Assembly: GCA_029721435.1 (NCBI GenBank)
Contig: CM056576.1
Coordinates: forward strand, 67,537,876 to 67,601,875
Reading direction: 5' to 3'
DNA: 64,000 nt
Source of the DNA: Gymnothorax reevesii
Lineage: Eukaryota > Chordata > Actinopteri > Anguilliformes > Muraenidae
The position numbers and the translations under genes are program-made. Positions 1 through 12,552 of the stretch are shown here, one piece after another. A model generated the notes under the pieces. It saw only the letters and a list, made by a program, of their open reading frames with translations, was not told the DNA's origin and ran no database searches. Within the stretch, counting starts at the first letter, position 1. Every line of letters starts with the position of its first letter.

Positions 1-1235
1 CAGATATTCACCAATCTGTGAAAAACTGCATCTAAAAATTGTGGAACAATTTCAGAAAAATGTTCCTCAGTGCAAAATTGCGTAGACCTTGAATATCCCA
101 CTAGTACATAATATTATTAATAGATTCGGAAAATGTGGAGAAATCTCTGTGCACAAGGGACAAGGCCGAAGGTCAGTATTGGATGCCCGTGATCTTTGGG
201 CCCTGAGGCGGCGCTGCAATAAAAACATTGCAATTGAAACAGTGCAATGATTCGGCACTGGAATTCACTGCATGGGCTCAGGAACACTTCTAGAAATCAT
301 TGTCTGGGAACACAATTTGCCTTACAATCTGCAAATCCCAGCTGAAGCTGGACGTTGCAAAGAAGAAGCCATACGTGAACCAAATCCAGAAATGCCACCG
401 TCCTCGCAGGGCTAATGCTCATTTAAAATGGACTGAGGCAAAATAGAAAACTGTTCTGTGGTCAGGTGAATCAAAATTGTAAATTCTTTTTGGAAACCAC
501 GGACGCCGTGTTTTGCGGATTCAGGAGAAGAGGGACCATCCATCTTTTTATCAGTGCTCAGTTCAAAAGCCAATATCTCTGATGGTGTGGGGTTGCATTA
601 GTGCCCCTGGCTAGGGCAACTTACAGATCTGGAAAGGCATTATCAATGCTGAAAAATAAATAGAAGTTTTACAATAGAAACCATCTATTTCTGGGAAGGT
701 CTTGCATATTTTGGCAAGACAATGCTTAACTGCATAGTGGATACATTTCAACAACAGCATGGCTTTGCAGTAGCAGAGTCTGGGTGCGGAAATGGCCTAC
801 CTGCAGCCAGACTTATCACCAATAGGAAACATTTGGCGCATCATAAAACGGAAAATCCGGCAAAAAAGAACCAGGACTGTTGAGCAGCTAGAATCCAACA
901 TCAGAGTGGAATGACATTCTTCCCCCAAAAGTCCAGCAACTGGTCTTTGCCAGACATTTCTCAGACATTTACACACTGTTGGTGAAAGAAGAGGGGATGC
1001 TACACAATGGTAAACACTACCCTGTCCCAACTTTTTTTAGACGTGTTGCTGCCAAATCAAATTCAAAATGAACTAATATTTTTCATGGAACCGGTAAAAT
1101 GTCTCACTTTAAACATCTAATGTGGAGTCTTTGTTCTATTGTAAATAAAATATGAGTTTATGAGATTTGCATATCATTGCATTCTGTTTTTATTTACATT
1201 TTATGCGGCAATCCATTTTTTTGGAATTAGGGTTG
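1..1235 (+). mobile_element. Tc1/mariner element, decayed, 5' end cut by window
   Basis: Translation in broken frames resembles a Tc1-type transposase: a region near 150-240 like the second helix-turn-helix and linker, a WTEAK/SGESK block near 430-480 at the first catalytic acid, and SPIGNIW/IRQKRTRTVEQ-like text near 810-890. Many stops and frameshifts make it a dead copy. The right terminus ends in AGGGTTG followed by TA at 1236-1237, the same end sequence as the larger copy that ends at 48127. The left end lies outside the window. Confidence 0.75.
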
Positions 1236-1535
1236 TACATCTGAAATTTGACATAGGTTCTTTAGCACGTATAAGTAACTCCTGCTTGCGCTTCATTCTG
1301 ATCATCAATTACGGAGCCCACAAATATGATGGTTTTGATATTTATTGTTGTTTCTAAACGGTAACTGCTATGTTTTTCTTGTAAAAAGTGATACATCAGC
1401 ATTGTAAATTTGTTCTAAAAATGAAAGTGAATGTGATTTTTATGTAGATTTTATTTCATATGGGCTTTATGATATGTTGCCTATAATTTAATTATGAACT
1501 CCATTCCATCTTTTTATTTCATATGGTTCCTATTA

Positions 1536-1858
1536 CAACCCCAGTTCCGAAATAGTTGGGACGAAGTGTAAATTGTGAATAAAATCAAAATGCAATGATT
1601 TTCAGATCACATGCACCAATCGAATGAATACAATAGAACATGGATAACATTTCAAATGTTGAAACTGAGACATTTTACATTTTGATCCACAAAATGAGCT
1701 TATTTAAAATTTTCTGGGAGCATTGGGACACATGCAAAAAAGGGCTGAAAGAGCAATTAATATATAAGAAAATCAGCTGAAAGAACATTTAGCAAGTAAT
1801 TACGTTAACTGGCATCAGGTGTGTAACATGATTGGCTATAAAAGTCTTAGAGAGGCTT
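1536..1858 (+). mobile_element. Tc1/mariner 5'-terminal fragment
   Basis: Starts CAACCCCAGTTCCGAAATAG after a TA and closely matches the left 320 bases of the element beginning at 45594, including the GACATTTTACATTTTGAT and GGCATCAGGTGTGTAACATG stretches. Similarity stops near TTAGAGAGGCT. Only the terminal and untranslated part remains, with no transposase sequence. Confidence 0.75.
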
Positions 1859-2068
1859 TGCGTTGGGTGGTTATTCGCCTCTGCGTTGTGTCTTAAAACC
1901 GTGTAATACACACCTACAAGTTCATTATCCCTTACGTTATATACGTTTTTTTTTTTGTGGTCAAGTTTTGTATGAGAAGAAAACCAATGGTCTGTACTAA
2001 TGTCAAGCCAGGCATTTGGATAGTTTGGCCCAAATAAGTCAGACTTATTCCTGGATTGATATTTACAG

Positions 2069-2209
2069 GAGCTCCCTCCGTACAATGGCTTTGGTTCTCT
2101 GGAAGATTCCCTTCAAAACTGCAAGTTCCTCATTCCTGAGCCACCCAAGAAGGACCTCTTGAAGATGCTGGAGAACGATGGCAAAGTACTTAGATACACG
2201 GCCAGACTG
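2069..2209 (+). CDS. efhc1: EFHC1-like protein, internal coding exon (before third DM10 domain)
   Basis: This is a 141-base exon of 47 codons, open from acceptor ATTTACAG to donor GTGAGC, phase 0 at both ends. It encodes [17 protein letters not shown] near its start and ends [10 protein letters not shown]. The LPPYNGFGS motif, followed by the segment leading into DM10 repeat 3, is characteristic of EFHC1/EFHC2. These are ciliary microtubule-doublet inner proteins with three DM10 domains and a C-terminal EF-hand. It joins in frame to the exon at 7495. Earlier exons lie outside the window, since only Tc1 debris precedes it. EFHC2 is the alternative, but the convergent tram2 neighbour favours EFHC1. 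Confidence 0.88.
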
Positions 2210-2389
2210 GTGAGCAGCTTTTTCTTGATTAAAGAGGAATGGAAACATTTTGAGATTTATGCCTGTGGCAATAATGAGGCATAAAATAACTAAGTTTTGG
2301 TGTTTTTATCATCCTTTTTGATGAGCTTTTCAAATGAGCTTTTCAAAATACCCGCCACTGCAAGCTGTGATCCGCCATTGGGATCTAAT

Positions 2390-4013
2390 TGTCCCCCGCC
2401 ACCGCTTTAGTGAGCGGAGCAGAGGACATAGTATTCAGCTCCGTCTGTCCGTCCGTCATCACGTCCCGTTTGTTGTGAGCGTGATATCTCAAGAACAGTC
2501 TGACGGATTTCATCTTTGGCTTCAATGTGTGGGTCAGTGACAAATAAGGATTGACCAGATGACCAATTCAGAAATCCTTAATAAACATGTTTTGAAAGCA
2601 TGCATCAGGTTTGTTAAAATGTATATTTTGCATTTATGTTGGTTTCATGTCAATTGAAATGACATTGACATTTTAAAAAAAAAGTGAGACTGAATGCCCC
2701 TGAAAATGTCAAAAAAGAGGAATATTAAATAGTTTATACATCTAGAGTGTATCTAAGTGTACTCATTAAAGTTATTACTTCATTTTAAAATATCACCTGA
2801 CAATAGATTTTACTATGATTATCCGTTTGTTAAAATTTTATGCGTTTTTGCAATATAAAGCAGGACAAAATGCTGAAAATACCTGTTTTTTACATAATCT
2901 TTGACAAATTATGAAAAAATTTTGAAAAAACATGCCATTTTACTACAATAAAGGATGACATTTATTTCACATTAACCCTTAAATGCCCAACTATTGTAAA
3001 AGTTGAAAGAAAAATCTATGTATTCTGTTAATATGTCCTGGGGAGGGGCTAATAACAACCCAATAGCAATTTTTAATTTTTGGTGACCTTTGACCTCATT
3101 TTAGTTTTGTGACATATATATCTCACAAGGTTTCTTGGATATAAAGAGAAGTTTTGTCCATCATTGTTTTGGTAGTGGACATACAGCTGAAATGTTAAGC
3201 ATAGCTTATTAGCTTACCTGTTAGTCTACTTTATCCAATGATGAATGGATGCTGATCTATCGTGTGGATTCCACCGTGGGGGCGGCCATATTGGAAAGGT
3301 TAGCTGGTGTAGCCAGTGTAGTGTTAGTTCCACTTTTATGCATCTGATGGCAGCCCTGATGGTCTAAATATGTCACTATGGGCATTAGGTTGCAAAATTT
3401 ATGTGGGGTCATAAATTTGACACCCTAAAAATGTCGAATTATCTCATGTTTTAAAGGGAGTTGCTAACCTTGGCCTGCAGCAGTAAGGCTCATCAGGGGT
3501 CCTTCTTAGTAATTTCATTTCCTGTCACATGATATGTTGCACAATATTAACAAAATGGCTTCTTGAATGGTGGTTACACTATGTTGACACCTTAAGAAGT
3601 TGACTTAATGACCCGACTTCCCCAAATTTATAATAATATTGAGAACAATTGTGCTCCATTACTCTCATTAACTATTAAATAGTTCAAATGTAAGATTATG
3701 CCAAAGTAGTTGACAGGGTGTTTGATTGAAAATTTAACATTTTTAAGCTAGTTAAATTACTTGGTACAAAGTTTTTACAGGTACAACACATTGATATTTT
3801 TGCCTTCATACCCCAGATATTCTCTCAAAATTCATTAAAACCCAAAATTTTAGACTAGATCCTTAAAAACAGGAATGTATAAAGTCATTTGTGAGTTTAT
3901 TTTCAAATTTTAAATCCTTTAAATTTGACTCAACCTAATGGACACTAAAAAATGACCCGAGTATTAGTGTCTTACGCCGACCCCAGTCGATTTCTGTGAC
4001 TTGGTGGGGGACA
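2390..4013. mobile_element. Non-autonomous DNA element with TGTCCCCC termini
   Basis: Left end TGTCCCCCGCCAC and right end GTGGGGGACA form an inverted terminal repeat of about 12 bp around 1.6 kb of AT-rich non-coding sequence. A CTGTCCGTCCGTCATCACG tract lies about 55 bases inside the left end. A perfect DR1 nuclear-receptor motif, TGACCTTTGACCT, is at 3084-3096. No transposase ORF is visible. It lies in the efhc1 intron. The superfamily is not assigned. Confidence 0.6.
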
Positions 4014-5282
4014 TAGCTATGTTTAGTGGCAACACTTGTTCTTTACTTGTTTTCAATCATTCATTTAAATTACCATTACAGAAACTCAGAAAACTCTGAA
4101 CTTTATCAAGTGTGGTCAGTTTTCATTAACAACGCATACTTGTCAACTCTTGCGCATTTGGCTTGAGTTTTCGTGGCATATGTACGTTCCCCTACTGGAG
4201 TCAGCAATTATTTAATCAACGCGTATGTAAGAGATTCTCCGGAAATCACAGATGCTTACTTACAAAGTTGGACCCATTGACTGTGAATGGATGAACTATG
4301 TCAGTTGCTAACTAAGTTAGCAACTACGCTTTTGGGAAATGCACCCCTGGGTGGTAAAGGTTAGGATGTGTAAGATTTTAGGGTTTTCAAAGTGTTTCCT
4401 CAACTTTCCTAATATGTTACGGTCAGTATAAACCTGCCACAGCATAAAGGGGAGACGCATACAGTTGATTACAATAACTAGGGGTATTTTATTTAAAGAC
4501 GGCACAAGCGATCGAATTAACAACAATGCAAAACAAGACAACTGCTCAGGCTGCGTGGAAATGGCAGATGCTCGCTCATCTGATAGTGTGCGCCCCCATT
4601 GAGCGTGCTTGGGGTTTTATAGGAATACAGGCAGGTCTGAAACAGGTGTTGGTTACCTGTAATTAAAACAAAGACAGGACAGAAGAACCAGCAGAGGTCG
4701 CCAAAAGCGTAAATGCAATTATAGGAACGAGTGCCAAGGCTAGGGGACATAACAAATGCATAGACCGGTGGCTCCCAGTCTTGGTCCTGCAGCAACCCTG
4801 TGTATGCTGGTTTTTATTCCAACCACAATTGCAATCACTACATTTTAACAAGCTGTCAGTTGTCTTCACCCGGTGCATTTATGTTTAGTGTAGTTATTTA
4901 TCCTATGATGCCACATTTGAAAGAACATCCATACATACCATGGAGAGGAAAGAAATCCATATCCATATTGTGATATATTAGAAACAACTGCATAAAAAGA
5001 AGGGAAAAAAAATGAGCCCATCAAAGTGAACAATCAGTGGGTTCCTAATTAGTGAAACTGTGGACACATGGTCTTGAGACTAACTCATCAAGTGAGAAAA
5101 TGATAGAGTCAAACCTGCTATGTGTCATGTTAATGTCATTTAGTTTCAGCAAATTATTTTGAAAGAATGCGAGACACCTGTCTTCAGCAACCTTCAGCTG
5201 AATGATTTTTCTCAGTCTAATTTAATCTGTTTAGAAATGTTGTCCCCTGAAATTGCTTGCAATTTGGTCAAATAGGCACAGC
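4014..5282. other. Intronic sequence with one dispersed-repeat piece
   Basis: No coding sequence recognised. Bases about 4764-4878 (GGCTCCCAGTCTTGGTCCTG ... TGGTTTTTATTCCAACCA) resemble a dispersed repeat common in fish introns, and the GGGAAATGCACCCCTG text near 4333 also looks repeat-derived. Both assignments are from memory of repeat families. The rest shows nothing I can name. Confidence 0.35.
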
Positions 5283-5796
5283 GGCTCTCATTTATCAAAC
5301 TTGCGTAGGATCTGGTGTAGATTCTGGTGTAAATATCACCGTTCGCCAGATTTACTAAAAGTGTGTACGTTGCTGATTTTGGTGTAGAACTGACGTGGCG
5401 TTGATAAATCTGGCGCCTGAAACCATTGTAATTTACATGACGCCCCGATAAATTCATGCTCTGGGAGGCATAGTCCTGCCCACTTTACGGCATGGACTCT
5501 CGAAAGACAGCAAAGAAGAAAGAACTTCACTGAGGAGGAAATATAAATTATCATGTCCGAGTTGGAGAAAAACAAAAAATTTTATTTGGAAGTCTTAAGA
5601 GTGGCATAAAGGGAGCCCAGAAGGCTGCAGTTTGGAAAACTATTGCTGCCGCGGTCAACATTGTTGGAGTGGAAAACCGGAGTGCAGTGGACGTTTGATT
5701 TAATTCATCACGTTCAGATTGATAAATGCCGATCCTTGCGGAAGATTTGGCATACACCCATTTTTTTGGGGTATGCACATTTGATAAATGAGGGCC
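5283..5796 (+). mobile_element. Harbinger-like MITE with Myb/SANT-like remnant
   Basis: Inverted termini GGCTCTCATTTATCAAA and TTTGATAAATGAGGGCC bound 514 bases. Inside, two frames give NFTEEE near 5527 and later KSGIKGAQKAAVWKTIAAAV near 5590-5660, a pattern like the Myb/SANT-like protein that accompanies PIF/Harbinger transposases. A stop and a frameshift break it. No DDE transposase is present, so the copy could only move with help. I could not settle the target-site duplication, which weakens the superfamily call. Confidence 0.6.
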
Positions 5797-7494
5797 AGTG
5801 TGTTCAAGGGTCTTTTATTCTTTATGGCAATCATGGATTTTTCTGTCAGCATGTGGCTTGAAATGGTAAATAACTGCTTTAAACTTGAAATGCATCTTAT
5901 TTGGCTAAATTAACAGCTTATTTAAATTCTGCAACGCAGTCGTGGTTGAAACTAAAACCAGCATACACAGCAGTGTTCCAGGACCGAGAATGGGAACTAC
6001 TGGCATGGACTGTTTTCCTGAATTCACATGGGTGAGCTTTTGTGAAGGCCATCAGTGAATGATTTCTGCCAATATGTTGATTGCCGTCTCCTGGCTTTCC
6101 CTGAGAAAACATGTAAATCGATTGGGCATCTGAGGACAGTCACCAGTGTATTGCTTAGTGAGGGTGAGTGGTCTGGACATCCTTTTAGGGAAGTGTTTCG
6201 GCTAGGCTTACCTATGAATACTGTGAATAGCGAGCCATCTCCTTGGGATGGTCCAGGTGAGGGTAGACTGTCTGGCTGGGTGTTTTTTTGTCTCTATACC
6301 ACACTATATAAACTGCCCGTGTTTGTTTTGTGTGCAATGTTTGACCTCTCCGGGAGCACGTCTGTTTTTCCATCGCTACTTAATTAGTAATAAAGTAATT
6401 TGTGCGTCTCATTATTCCACTGCATCGTTTTCAAGTTTTTTATTCCCGTCTGGTGTTTCGATGGGTCAAATCAGCGGTTAAAGAAGAGACGAAACATCAG
6501 AGTTTTTCTTCAGGTGGTAAGAGAGCTTGCTGATAGACTAAAATCAGGCTAGTGTTACTCTGGAGACTCAGTTTTTGTGGTAAGGGCACATACTTGAAAA
6601 ATCGTGAAGCTCTTTGTGAAAATATTATATGTCCCAATTCAAACTAGGAATGAAGTGTGGAGGCAGAGTACAATCCAACAGGTAGTTTATTGACAGTGTA
6701 TATAGCAGTGAAGGGGATGGAATGCCTGAGAGAGAGGGGGTTAAAGAAGGAATTATAGCACAGCTCGGTACTGATGTTATAGATGAAGCTTGAGCTCAGT
6801 CACTGGCCAGTGGCTTCCAGGATTACAGCCAGTTGTTGTGCAGACTTCACCAGCACTACACAGTTGCACAGGAGGATGGTGTGGCTTGAGGGAAACTTGG
6901 CTCCAGTCCTGATGACAATAGAAGGATAGAGAGCTTGTTCCTAACAACTTGGACAGAAGAGGAGACGTAGAAGAGTTAACAAGAATCCTGATTTGGCTTG
7001 GGAACTTGTTCCTGTTAAGCTGGACTGACGAACTGACTTGAGCTGGGTTAACTTGTACGCTATCCCAATCCTGTACCCTGATTAGGATTGGAAGCTTGAT
7101 CGAGTTAACAAAGTCAAGAGGATGGTTTTCAGGAACCGCTGTCATTAAAGTACAAGTTGCACAAGACAAAGGCGAAGAGTTTCAAGGAACAATACAGACA
7201 ATCAAATCAATCAAAGGGGACAAGCTACTAATAAACATGCAAATTTATGAACAGGAAGAGAGAAAAAAGGCATTCACATGAGGGTTGTAACAGATAGCAA
7301 GTTATCCTGAGCATTCGTAGGTTACGAGCTGACCAGAGAGACATTCGACCTGTGTTATTCCTCGGAATGTTCGTTGGAGTCACATGCAGTGGTTCTTGGC
7401 ATTAAGAGGCTTTCAAGAAACTCGCCCAATTATGTCCATCATCGGGTTACAGAGAGTATCTCATTGCAAATGAACTGATTTTTTTATTTTGCAG
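5797..7494. other. efhc1 intron, nothing recognised
   Basis: Several open frames occur by chance, for example 6055-6387 + and 6777-7169 -, but none has a recognisable domain, splice pattern or composition different from its surroundings. The segment ends in a polypyrimidine-rich acceptor (TTTTTTTATTTTGCAG) immediately before the exon at 7495. Confidence 0.4.
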
Positions 7495-7708
7495 GAATCC
7501 CTAAATCCAGATGACAGTGGTCGCCGCTTCATCCTATCCTACTTCCTATCCAATGATACAATCAGCATCTTTGAGAAACCTCGGCGAAATTCTGGGATCA
7601 TAGGAGGGAAGTTTTTAGAGAGGACCCAAGTCTGTAAACCAGGCAGCACTGCAGAAAACCCCCAGTACTACAGCCCAGCTGACTTCGCCATAGGAGCCAC
7701 TGTGCAGG
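7495..7708 (+). CDS. efhc1: EFHC1-like protein, exon for first part of third DM10 domain
   Basis: This 214-base exon has acceptor TTTTGCAG and donor G|GTATGT, phase 0 in and phase 1 out. It encodes 71 residues beginning [18 protein letters not shown], with [22 protein letters not shown] and [26 protein letters not shown] is a hallmark of the DM10 repeats of EFHC1/EFHC2. The last base G joins TG of the exon at 21098 to give Val, continuing VFGRRFVLLDADLYVLNYLE. The following intron is 13.4 kb and full of transposons. The open frame runs on past the donor to 7767, but those residues are unrelated to the family. Confidence 0.93.
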
Positions 7709-8649
7709 GTATGTTCTGTTTCAATCTTAATTTGCGATGTAGCAAAGGTCCTTCTGCCAAATTGTGAGGCAAATATCTTCAATTTACAGTATATCCTCGT
7801 TGATCATTTCTGCAGTTTGCCTGAAAGCCTTTCACACAAATAAGGATTTTCTACAAAGAAGAAACCGAAATTTAAACATTTCATTTGCAGAATAAGAATG
7901 ACGTGTTTGTATCCCGCCCTAGGTGTTTCCTATGGCATAGTTGCCCTTTGGAGAATTCCTGTACATTTTTTGTGAAGGGATTCCTTTTTTGCTCGCTTGC
8001 TCCAATAGATCAAAGGGAGCTTATGGGATCACATGGCAGCGTCGGCGTCTGTGTTAACTTTGATCCCCTTCTGCTGAACCACTGAAGGGATCAATGTGCA
8101 ATTTGGTGGGTAGGCACATACAGATGTACGGATTAAAATTTGTTAAAGGCGTTGAAACTTGACATCATTAAAATAGCATTATATCATGCTGGAGAGCATT
8201 TGAAAGCAACTAAAATGCTGGAAATATAGTGGGCTCCAAAATTACTGGCACCCCTGACTGGCAAATCACAAACAATACAAAAAAATATAAACAATATAAA
8301 GAAACAGAATACATCAACATGTATGAAATACTTAAGTTAATTAATGCACGATGGAAACAACCAAAATCATAACAATCATTTAATACAAAATACATTTCAA
8401 CAAAATCAAGGTTTCATAATTATTAGCATCCTTACTTAGTATTTTGTGCAACTACGTCAAGAGATGATAATATCATGGATTCATTTCCTGTAATTTTTGA
8501 CAATGTTAAGGCACACATTTGGGGGGATTTTGGATCATTCCTCTAAGCAGATCCTCTCAAGATCCTTCACATTCTTGGGTTTGCATTTATCAGCTGCCCT
8601 CTTCAACTCAGCCCTCGGGCTTGCAAATGGATTGAGGTTTGGCGACATA

Positions 8650-10263
8650 CAAAACCCAAAACCAGTGAAGTTGGCACGTCGCGTAAATCGTAAATAAAAA
8701 CAGAATACAATGGTTTGCAAATCCTTTTCAACCTATATTCAATTGAATGCACTGCAAAGACAAGTTACTTAATGTTAGAAGAGGTAAACTTTGTAACTTT
8801 TTGCAAATATTAGCAAATATTATATTTGGAATTTGATGCCTGCAACATGTTTCAAAAAAGCTGGCACAAGTGGCAAAAAAGACTGAGAGAGTTGAGGAAT
8901 GCTCATCAAACACTTATTTGGAACATCCCACAGGTGAACGGTTTAATTGGGAACAGGTGGGTGCCATGATTGGGTATAAGAGCAGCTTCCCTGAAATGCT
9001 CAGTCGTTCACAAACAAGGATGGGGCGAGGGTCACCACTTAGTGAACAAATGTGTGAGCTGATTGTCAAACAGTTTAAAAACAACATTCCTCAACGAGCT
9101 ATTGCAAGAAATTTAGGGATTTCATCATCTACGGTCCGTACTATCGTCAAAAAGTTCAGAGAATCTGGAGAAATCACTGCACGTAAGCGACAAGGCAAAA
9201 ACCAACATTGAATGCCCGTGACCTTCGATCCCTCAGGCGGTACTGCATCAAAAACCAACATCAGTGTATGAAGGACATCACCACATGGGCTCAGGAACAC
9301 TTCAGAAAACCACTGTCAGTAACTACAGTTTGTCGCTACATCTGCAAGTGCAAGTTAAAACTCTGCAATGCAAAGCGAAAGCCATTTATCAACAGCACCC
9401 AAAAATGGCGCTGGCTTCGCTGGGTCCAAGCTCATCTAAGATGGACTGATGCAAAGTTGAAAAGTGTTCTGTGGTCTGACGAGTCCACATTTCAAATTGT
9501 TTTTGGAAACTGCGGACGTCGTGTCCTCCAGACCAAAGAGGAAAAGAACCATCCGGACTGTTATAGGCGTAAAGTTCAAAAGCCAGCATCTGTGATGGTA
9601 TGGGGGTGTATTAGTGCCCAAGGCATGAGCAACTTACACACATGTGAAGGCACCACTAATGCTGAAAGGTACATACAGGCTTTGGAGCAACATATGTTGC
9701 CATCCAAGCAATGTCTTTTTCATCGACGCCCCGGCTTATTTCAGCAAGACGATGCCAAGCCACATTCTGCACGTGTTACAACAGCATGGCTCCGTAGTAA
9801 AAGAGTGCGGGTACTAGACTGGCCTGCCTGTAGTCCAGACCTGTCTCCCATTGAAAATGTGTGGCGCATTATGAAATGTAAAATAAGACAACGGAGACCC
9901 CGGACTGTTGAACAACTTAAGCTGTACATCAAGCAACAATGGGAAAGAGTTCCACCTGAAAAGCTTCAAAAATTGGTCTCCTCAGTTCCCAAACGTTTAC
10001 TGAGTGTCATTAAAAAGAAAGGTGATGTAACTCAGAGAGAAAAAGGCCCCTGTGCCAACTTTTTTGCAATGTGTTGCTGCCTTTAAATTCTAAGTTAATG
10101 ATTATTTGCAAAAAAAAAAATAAAGTTTCTCAGTTTGAACATTAAACATCTTGCCTATGCGGTGTATTCAATTGAATATAAGTTGAAAAGGATTTGCAAA
10201 TCATTGTATTCTGTTTTATCTACGATTTACATAACGTGCCAACTTCACTGGTTTTGGGTTTTG
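8650..10263 (+). mobile_element. Tc1/mariner transposon, nearly complete (1.61 kb)
   Basis: Inverted termini CAAAACCCAAAACCAGTGAA and its complement ending GGTTTTGGGTTTTG define the element. The left flank is TA, the right flank TG, probably a mutated TA. It carries a nearly full transposase and is inserted in an older Tc1-like copy. A shorter relative lies at 29371-30381 with the same termini. Confidence 0.9.
8870..10086 (+). pseudogene. Tc1 transposase with one frameshift
   Basis: Two overlapping frames make one Tc1-family transposase. The first (8870-9211) holds the helix-turn-helix DNA-binding part (QRAIARNLGISSSTVRTIVK). The second (9208-10086) holds the catalytic part: LWSDEST with the first Asp, FQQDDAKPH with the second, and SPDLSPIENVW with the Glu, 34 residues after the second Asp (DD34E). 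The relative at 29371 reads GGCCGAAAACC where this copy reads GGCAAAAACC, so a single lost base near 9197 causes the break. The true start may be the Met of MGRGSPLSEQ near 9020. With all three acids kept, it decayed recently. Confidence 0.88.
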
Positions 10264-10545
10264 TGGATGGCCATTGCAGAATATTGATTTTGTTGTAACA
10301 GAACCTTGTCTGTGTGGATCTATAGGTATGCTTTGGTTCATTGTCTTTTTGAGAAGTCCACCTACGGCCAAGTCTGGCCTGGTCTGGTAGATTGTTGGCC
10401 AAAATACCCCGATACTTGGTGAAATTCATTATGCCATTAATCTTTACCAGAACCCTATAACAGCCCTAAAACATGACTGACTCATCATCATATTTCACCA
10501 TGGTATGAGCATAGGCACCGATTTCTGTTTATGCTGGTTGGTGCT

Positions 10546-10697
10546 CAAAACCTAAAAACACTTGCTATTAAAAAAATATTATTTAAAAAATAATAATAAA
10601 TTGCTAAATGAATAAAGCAGTAAAACGCAAGTGGCTTTACAATGTTGAACATTGTAAACACCAGCTATGACCGACATGAACGTTGCGCGCACGCATG

Positions 10698-10731
<34 letters not shown>

Positions 10732-12250
10732 AACAAATGCACCGATGATACACATACCTCAGAAAGAAATCAGTACCACCCAGTCAGATCGAGAGGCCCA
10801 TCTGAATAAAAAGCGTTGACCAAATCCACAGTCTGACAGGGAAACTGGTTATCCTATATGACAAGCCAGAGACTATATGCAAACGTGTGGGTTTCAGTAG
10901 TGCTGAAAGTCATTCAATGATAACGTAATTTGCAGTACCTTACCTGCTCCATTCATTCATTAATGACTCCCTGATATTCTTTCAACTATCACCAGTGCTA
11001 CCAAGCTTAGATGAGACAAAGTTCAACGACACACACCAACAAAGTAATAACCACAGCCACCAAAACTGCAATAGGAAGAAGACTCACATGAGCATAAATC
11101 ATAGAGCAAATCCTCGATCTGATAGCACCTCATTAGCATAGTGCTACAGTACACCCATCAAAACACTGCATAACTGTAATGGTTAAGAGGCCAACATATT
11201 AACATATCGAACAAATTACCGTGTGATAGACTGTCGAACAACGTTGCGCTACATCACAGCACATGCAATAAAATACGTTTGATTGATAATAAATACATAG
11301 GCCCACACGGCTGCTATATCTTAAAAAACTTTTTTGTTCGCTCACCGTTGATGTCACTTCTTGTTGCGGAAAGTGTTGCTCATCGTAACTGTGCGCTTAA
11401 TAAAGTGGTTTGTGATTTCATCCACGTCCCTAATTATAACTTTGCCATTTAGTTAGCTTGCGAGCGTTCACCTGCTCAAAATGTATACAGCAAAGCCAGC
11501 AAAAAAGGGTCTCTAGCTAGCTAACAGTATCATTTGGTGAATAGTTTGCTAGTCTAAGATCTAGCCTACTTAGTTTGGCTTTCCAAGCTTGCTAGATAGC
11601 CTGTTAATGTTTTGAAACTAGTTCCAATTTACATTAATAGTCAAGAATCTTTGGCCAACGTTCGCGCTAAATCTCCGTAGTTTGCAAACGCAACCTCGCA
11701 AATGTTTAACTGACTTAGGCACACGGCTAATTCATGACTACTTGCTAATCCAACTCTAGTTAAATTCACTGTTTTATTGGTTACATATACCGGAATTAGC
11801 TTACTAAGGGGGTGAACTAGCTTGCTAGCCTAGCATGTGAGCTAGTTTATTGGTTTCTTTAGTCACTGCTAGCTGGTGCCTATTAATCCCAGCTAACAAG
11901 CAAAATGCTTATGGTTCAATTCTAGCTAAGTTAGTCAGTAAAATAGTGGCTATTCACTTATGTTCTCTTGCATTACAAGCACCAAATATGACTATTAGCT
12001 AGCTAGACTTGCAAACTACCTAGCTAAGCAAGCAAACTTATTTTAACTCGCTTGCTAGCTAAAAAGTTTGGAGCTCTTCAGCTGTCTTGAGGTGAATATG
12101 CTGTATTTGTTTTTGCAGCGCATTTCACTAATTAGAGGTGTTTTTGGCCATTCCATTGTCTTTTTCCAGTGAGGTTGTTGCAAGTTACGTAGGTGGTAGC
12201 TTGATCCCCGATGTAAAATGTACACAATGGTTGATCACAGCATAGTGAAA
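10546..12250. other. Intronic sequence; CA repeat and CTAG-rich tract
   Basis: A (CA)n microsatellite lies at about 10698-10731. Bases about 11450-12065 are dense in GCTAGC, CTAGCT and TTAGCT words, a loosely repeated tract without a clear period. No gene recognised before the THAP exon at 12251. Confidence 0.45.
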
Positions 12251-12482
12251 ATGGGGAAATCTTGTGCTACTGTTGCTTGCACCAATAATGTCATTCAGTC
12301 ATCTGGAAAATACGGCAAAATAAGTTTCCATCAATTTCCACAAAATAATGAAGCCCTTTTGAAAGAGTGGCTTGTTAAATTAAGAAGAGTTGACCGTGGA
12401 AAGCATTATAAACCAACAAAACATTCCGTTCTTTGCTCAGAGCACTTCGAGAAAAGCTGCTTCATGTACCAGCAGTTCATAA
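12251..12482 (+). CDS. THAP zinc-finger exon (gene or P-type transposon, partial)
   Basis: Encodes MGKSCATVACTNN, then FHQFP, a conserved Trp in EWLVKL, and SVLCSEHFEKSCF. That is the THAP C2-CH pattern: two Cys near the start, a late Cys-x2-His, and the AVPTIF-equivalent region degenerate. THAP domains bind DNA in vertebrate regulators and in P-element-like and other transposases. The open frame starts at 12218, but the Met at 12251 puts the first Cys at the usual distance. A strong donor, ATAA|GTAAGT, follows at 12483. No second exon is identified; a short open piece at about 13694-13739 ending in GAT|GTAAGT is only a possibility. It sits within the efhc1 intron in the same orientation. It could be an intronic retrogene, a transposon exon or a decayed gene. 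Confidence 0.65.
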
Positions 12483-12552
12483 GTAAGTCAACGGTTTTGC
12501 CGCAATGAAAACTGGTTTTAACGTGAAGATTTAATAAAATTAGTGGAAAATA

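Larger units (their letters stand above)
8226..10545 (-). mobile_element. Old Tc1-like element, interrupted
   Basis: GGGCTCCAAAATTACTGGCACCC near 8229 is a typical Tc1-like terminal sequence. Flanks 8430-8648 and 10265-10520 read on the - strand as a broken transposase. They are separated only by the younger element at 8650-10263. The far terminus was not found, so the right boundary is approximate. Confidence 0.55.

Noticed and set aside
6777..7169. 130-codon - strand ORF
   Set aside because: No recognisable domain, no family motif and no splice logic; likely chance.
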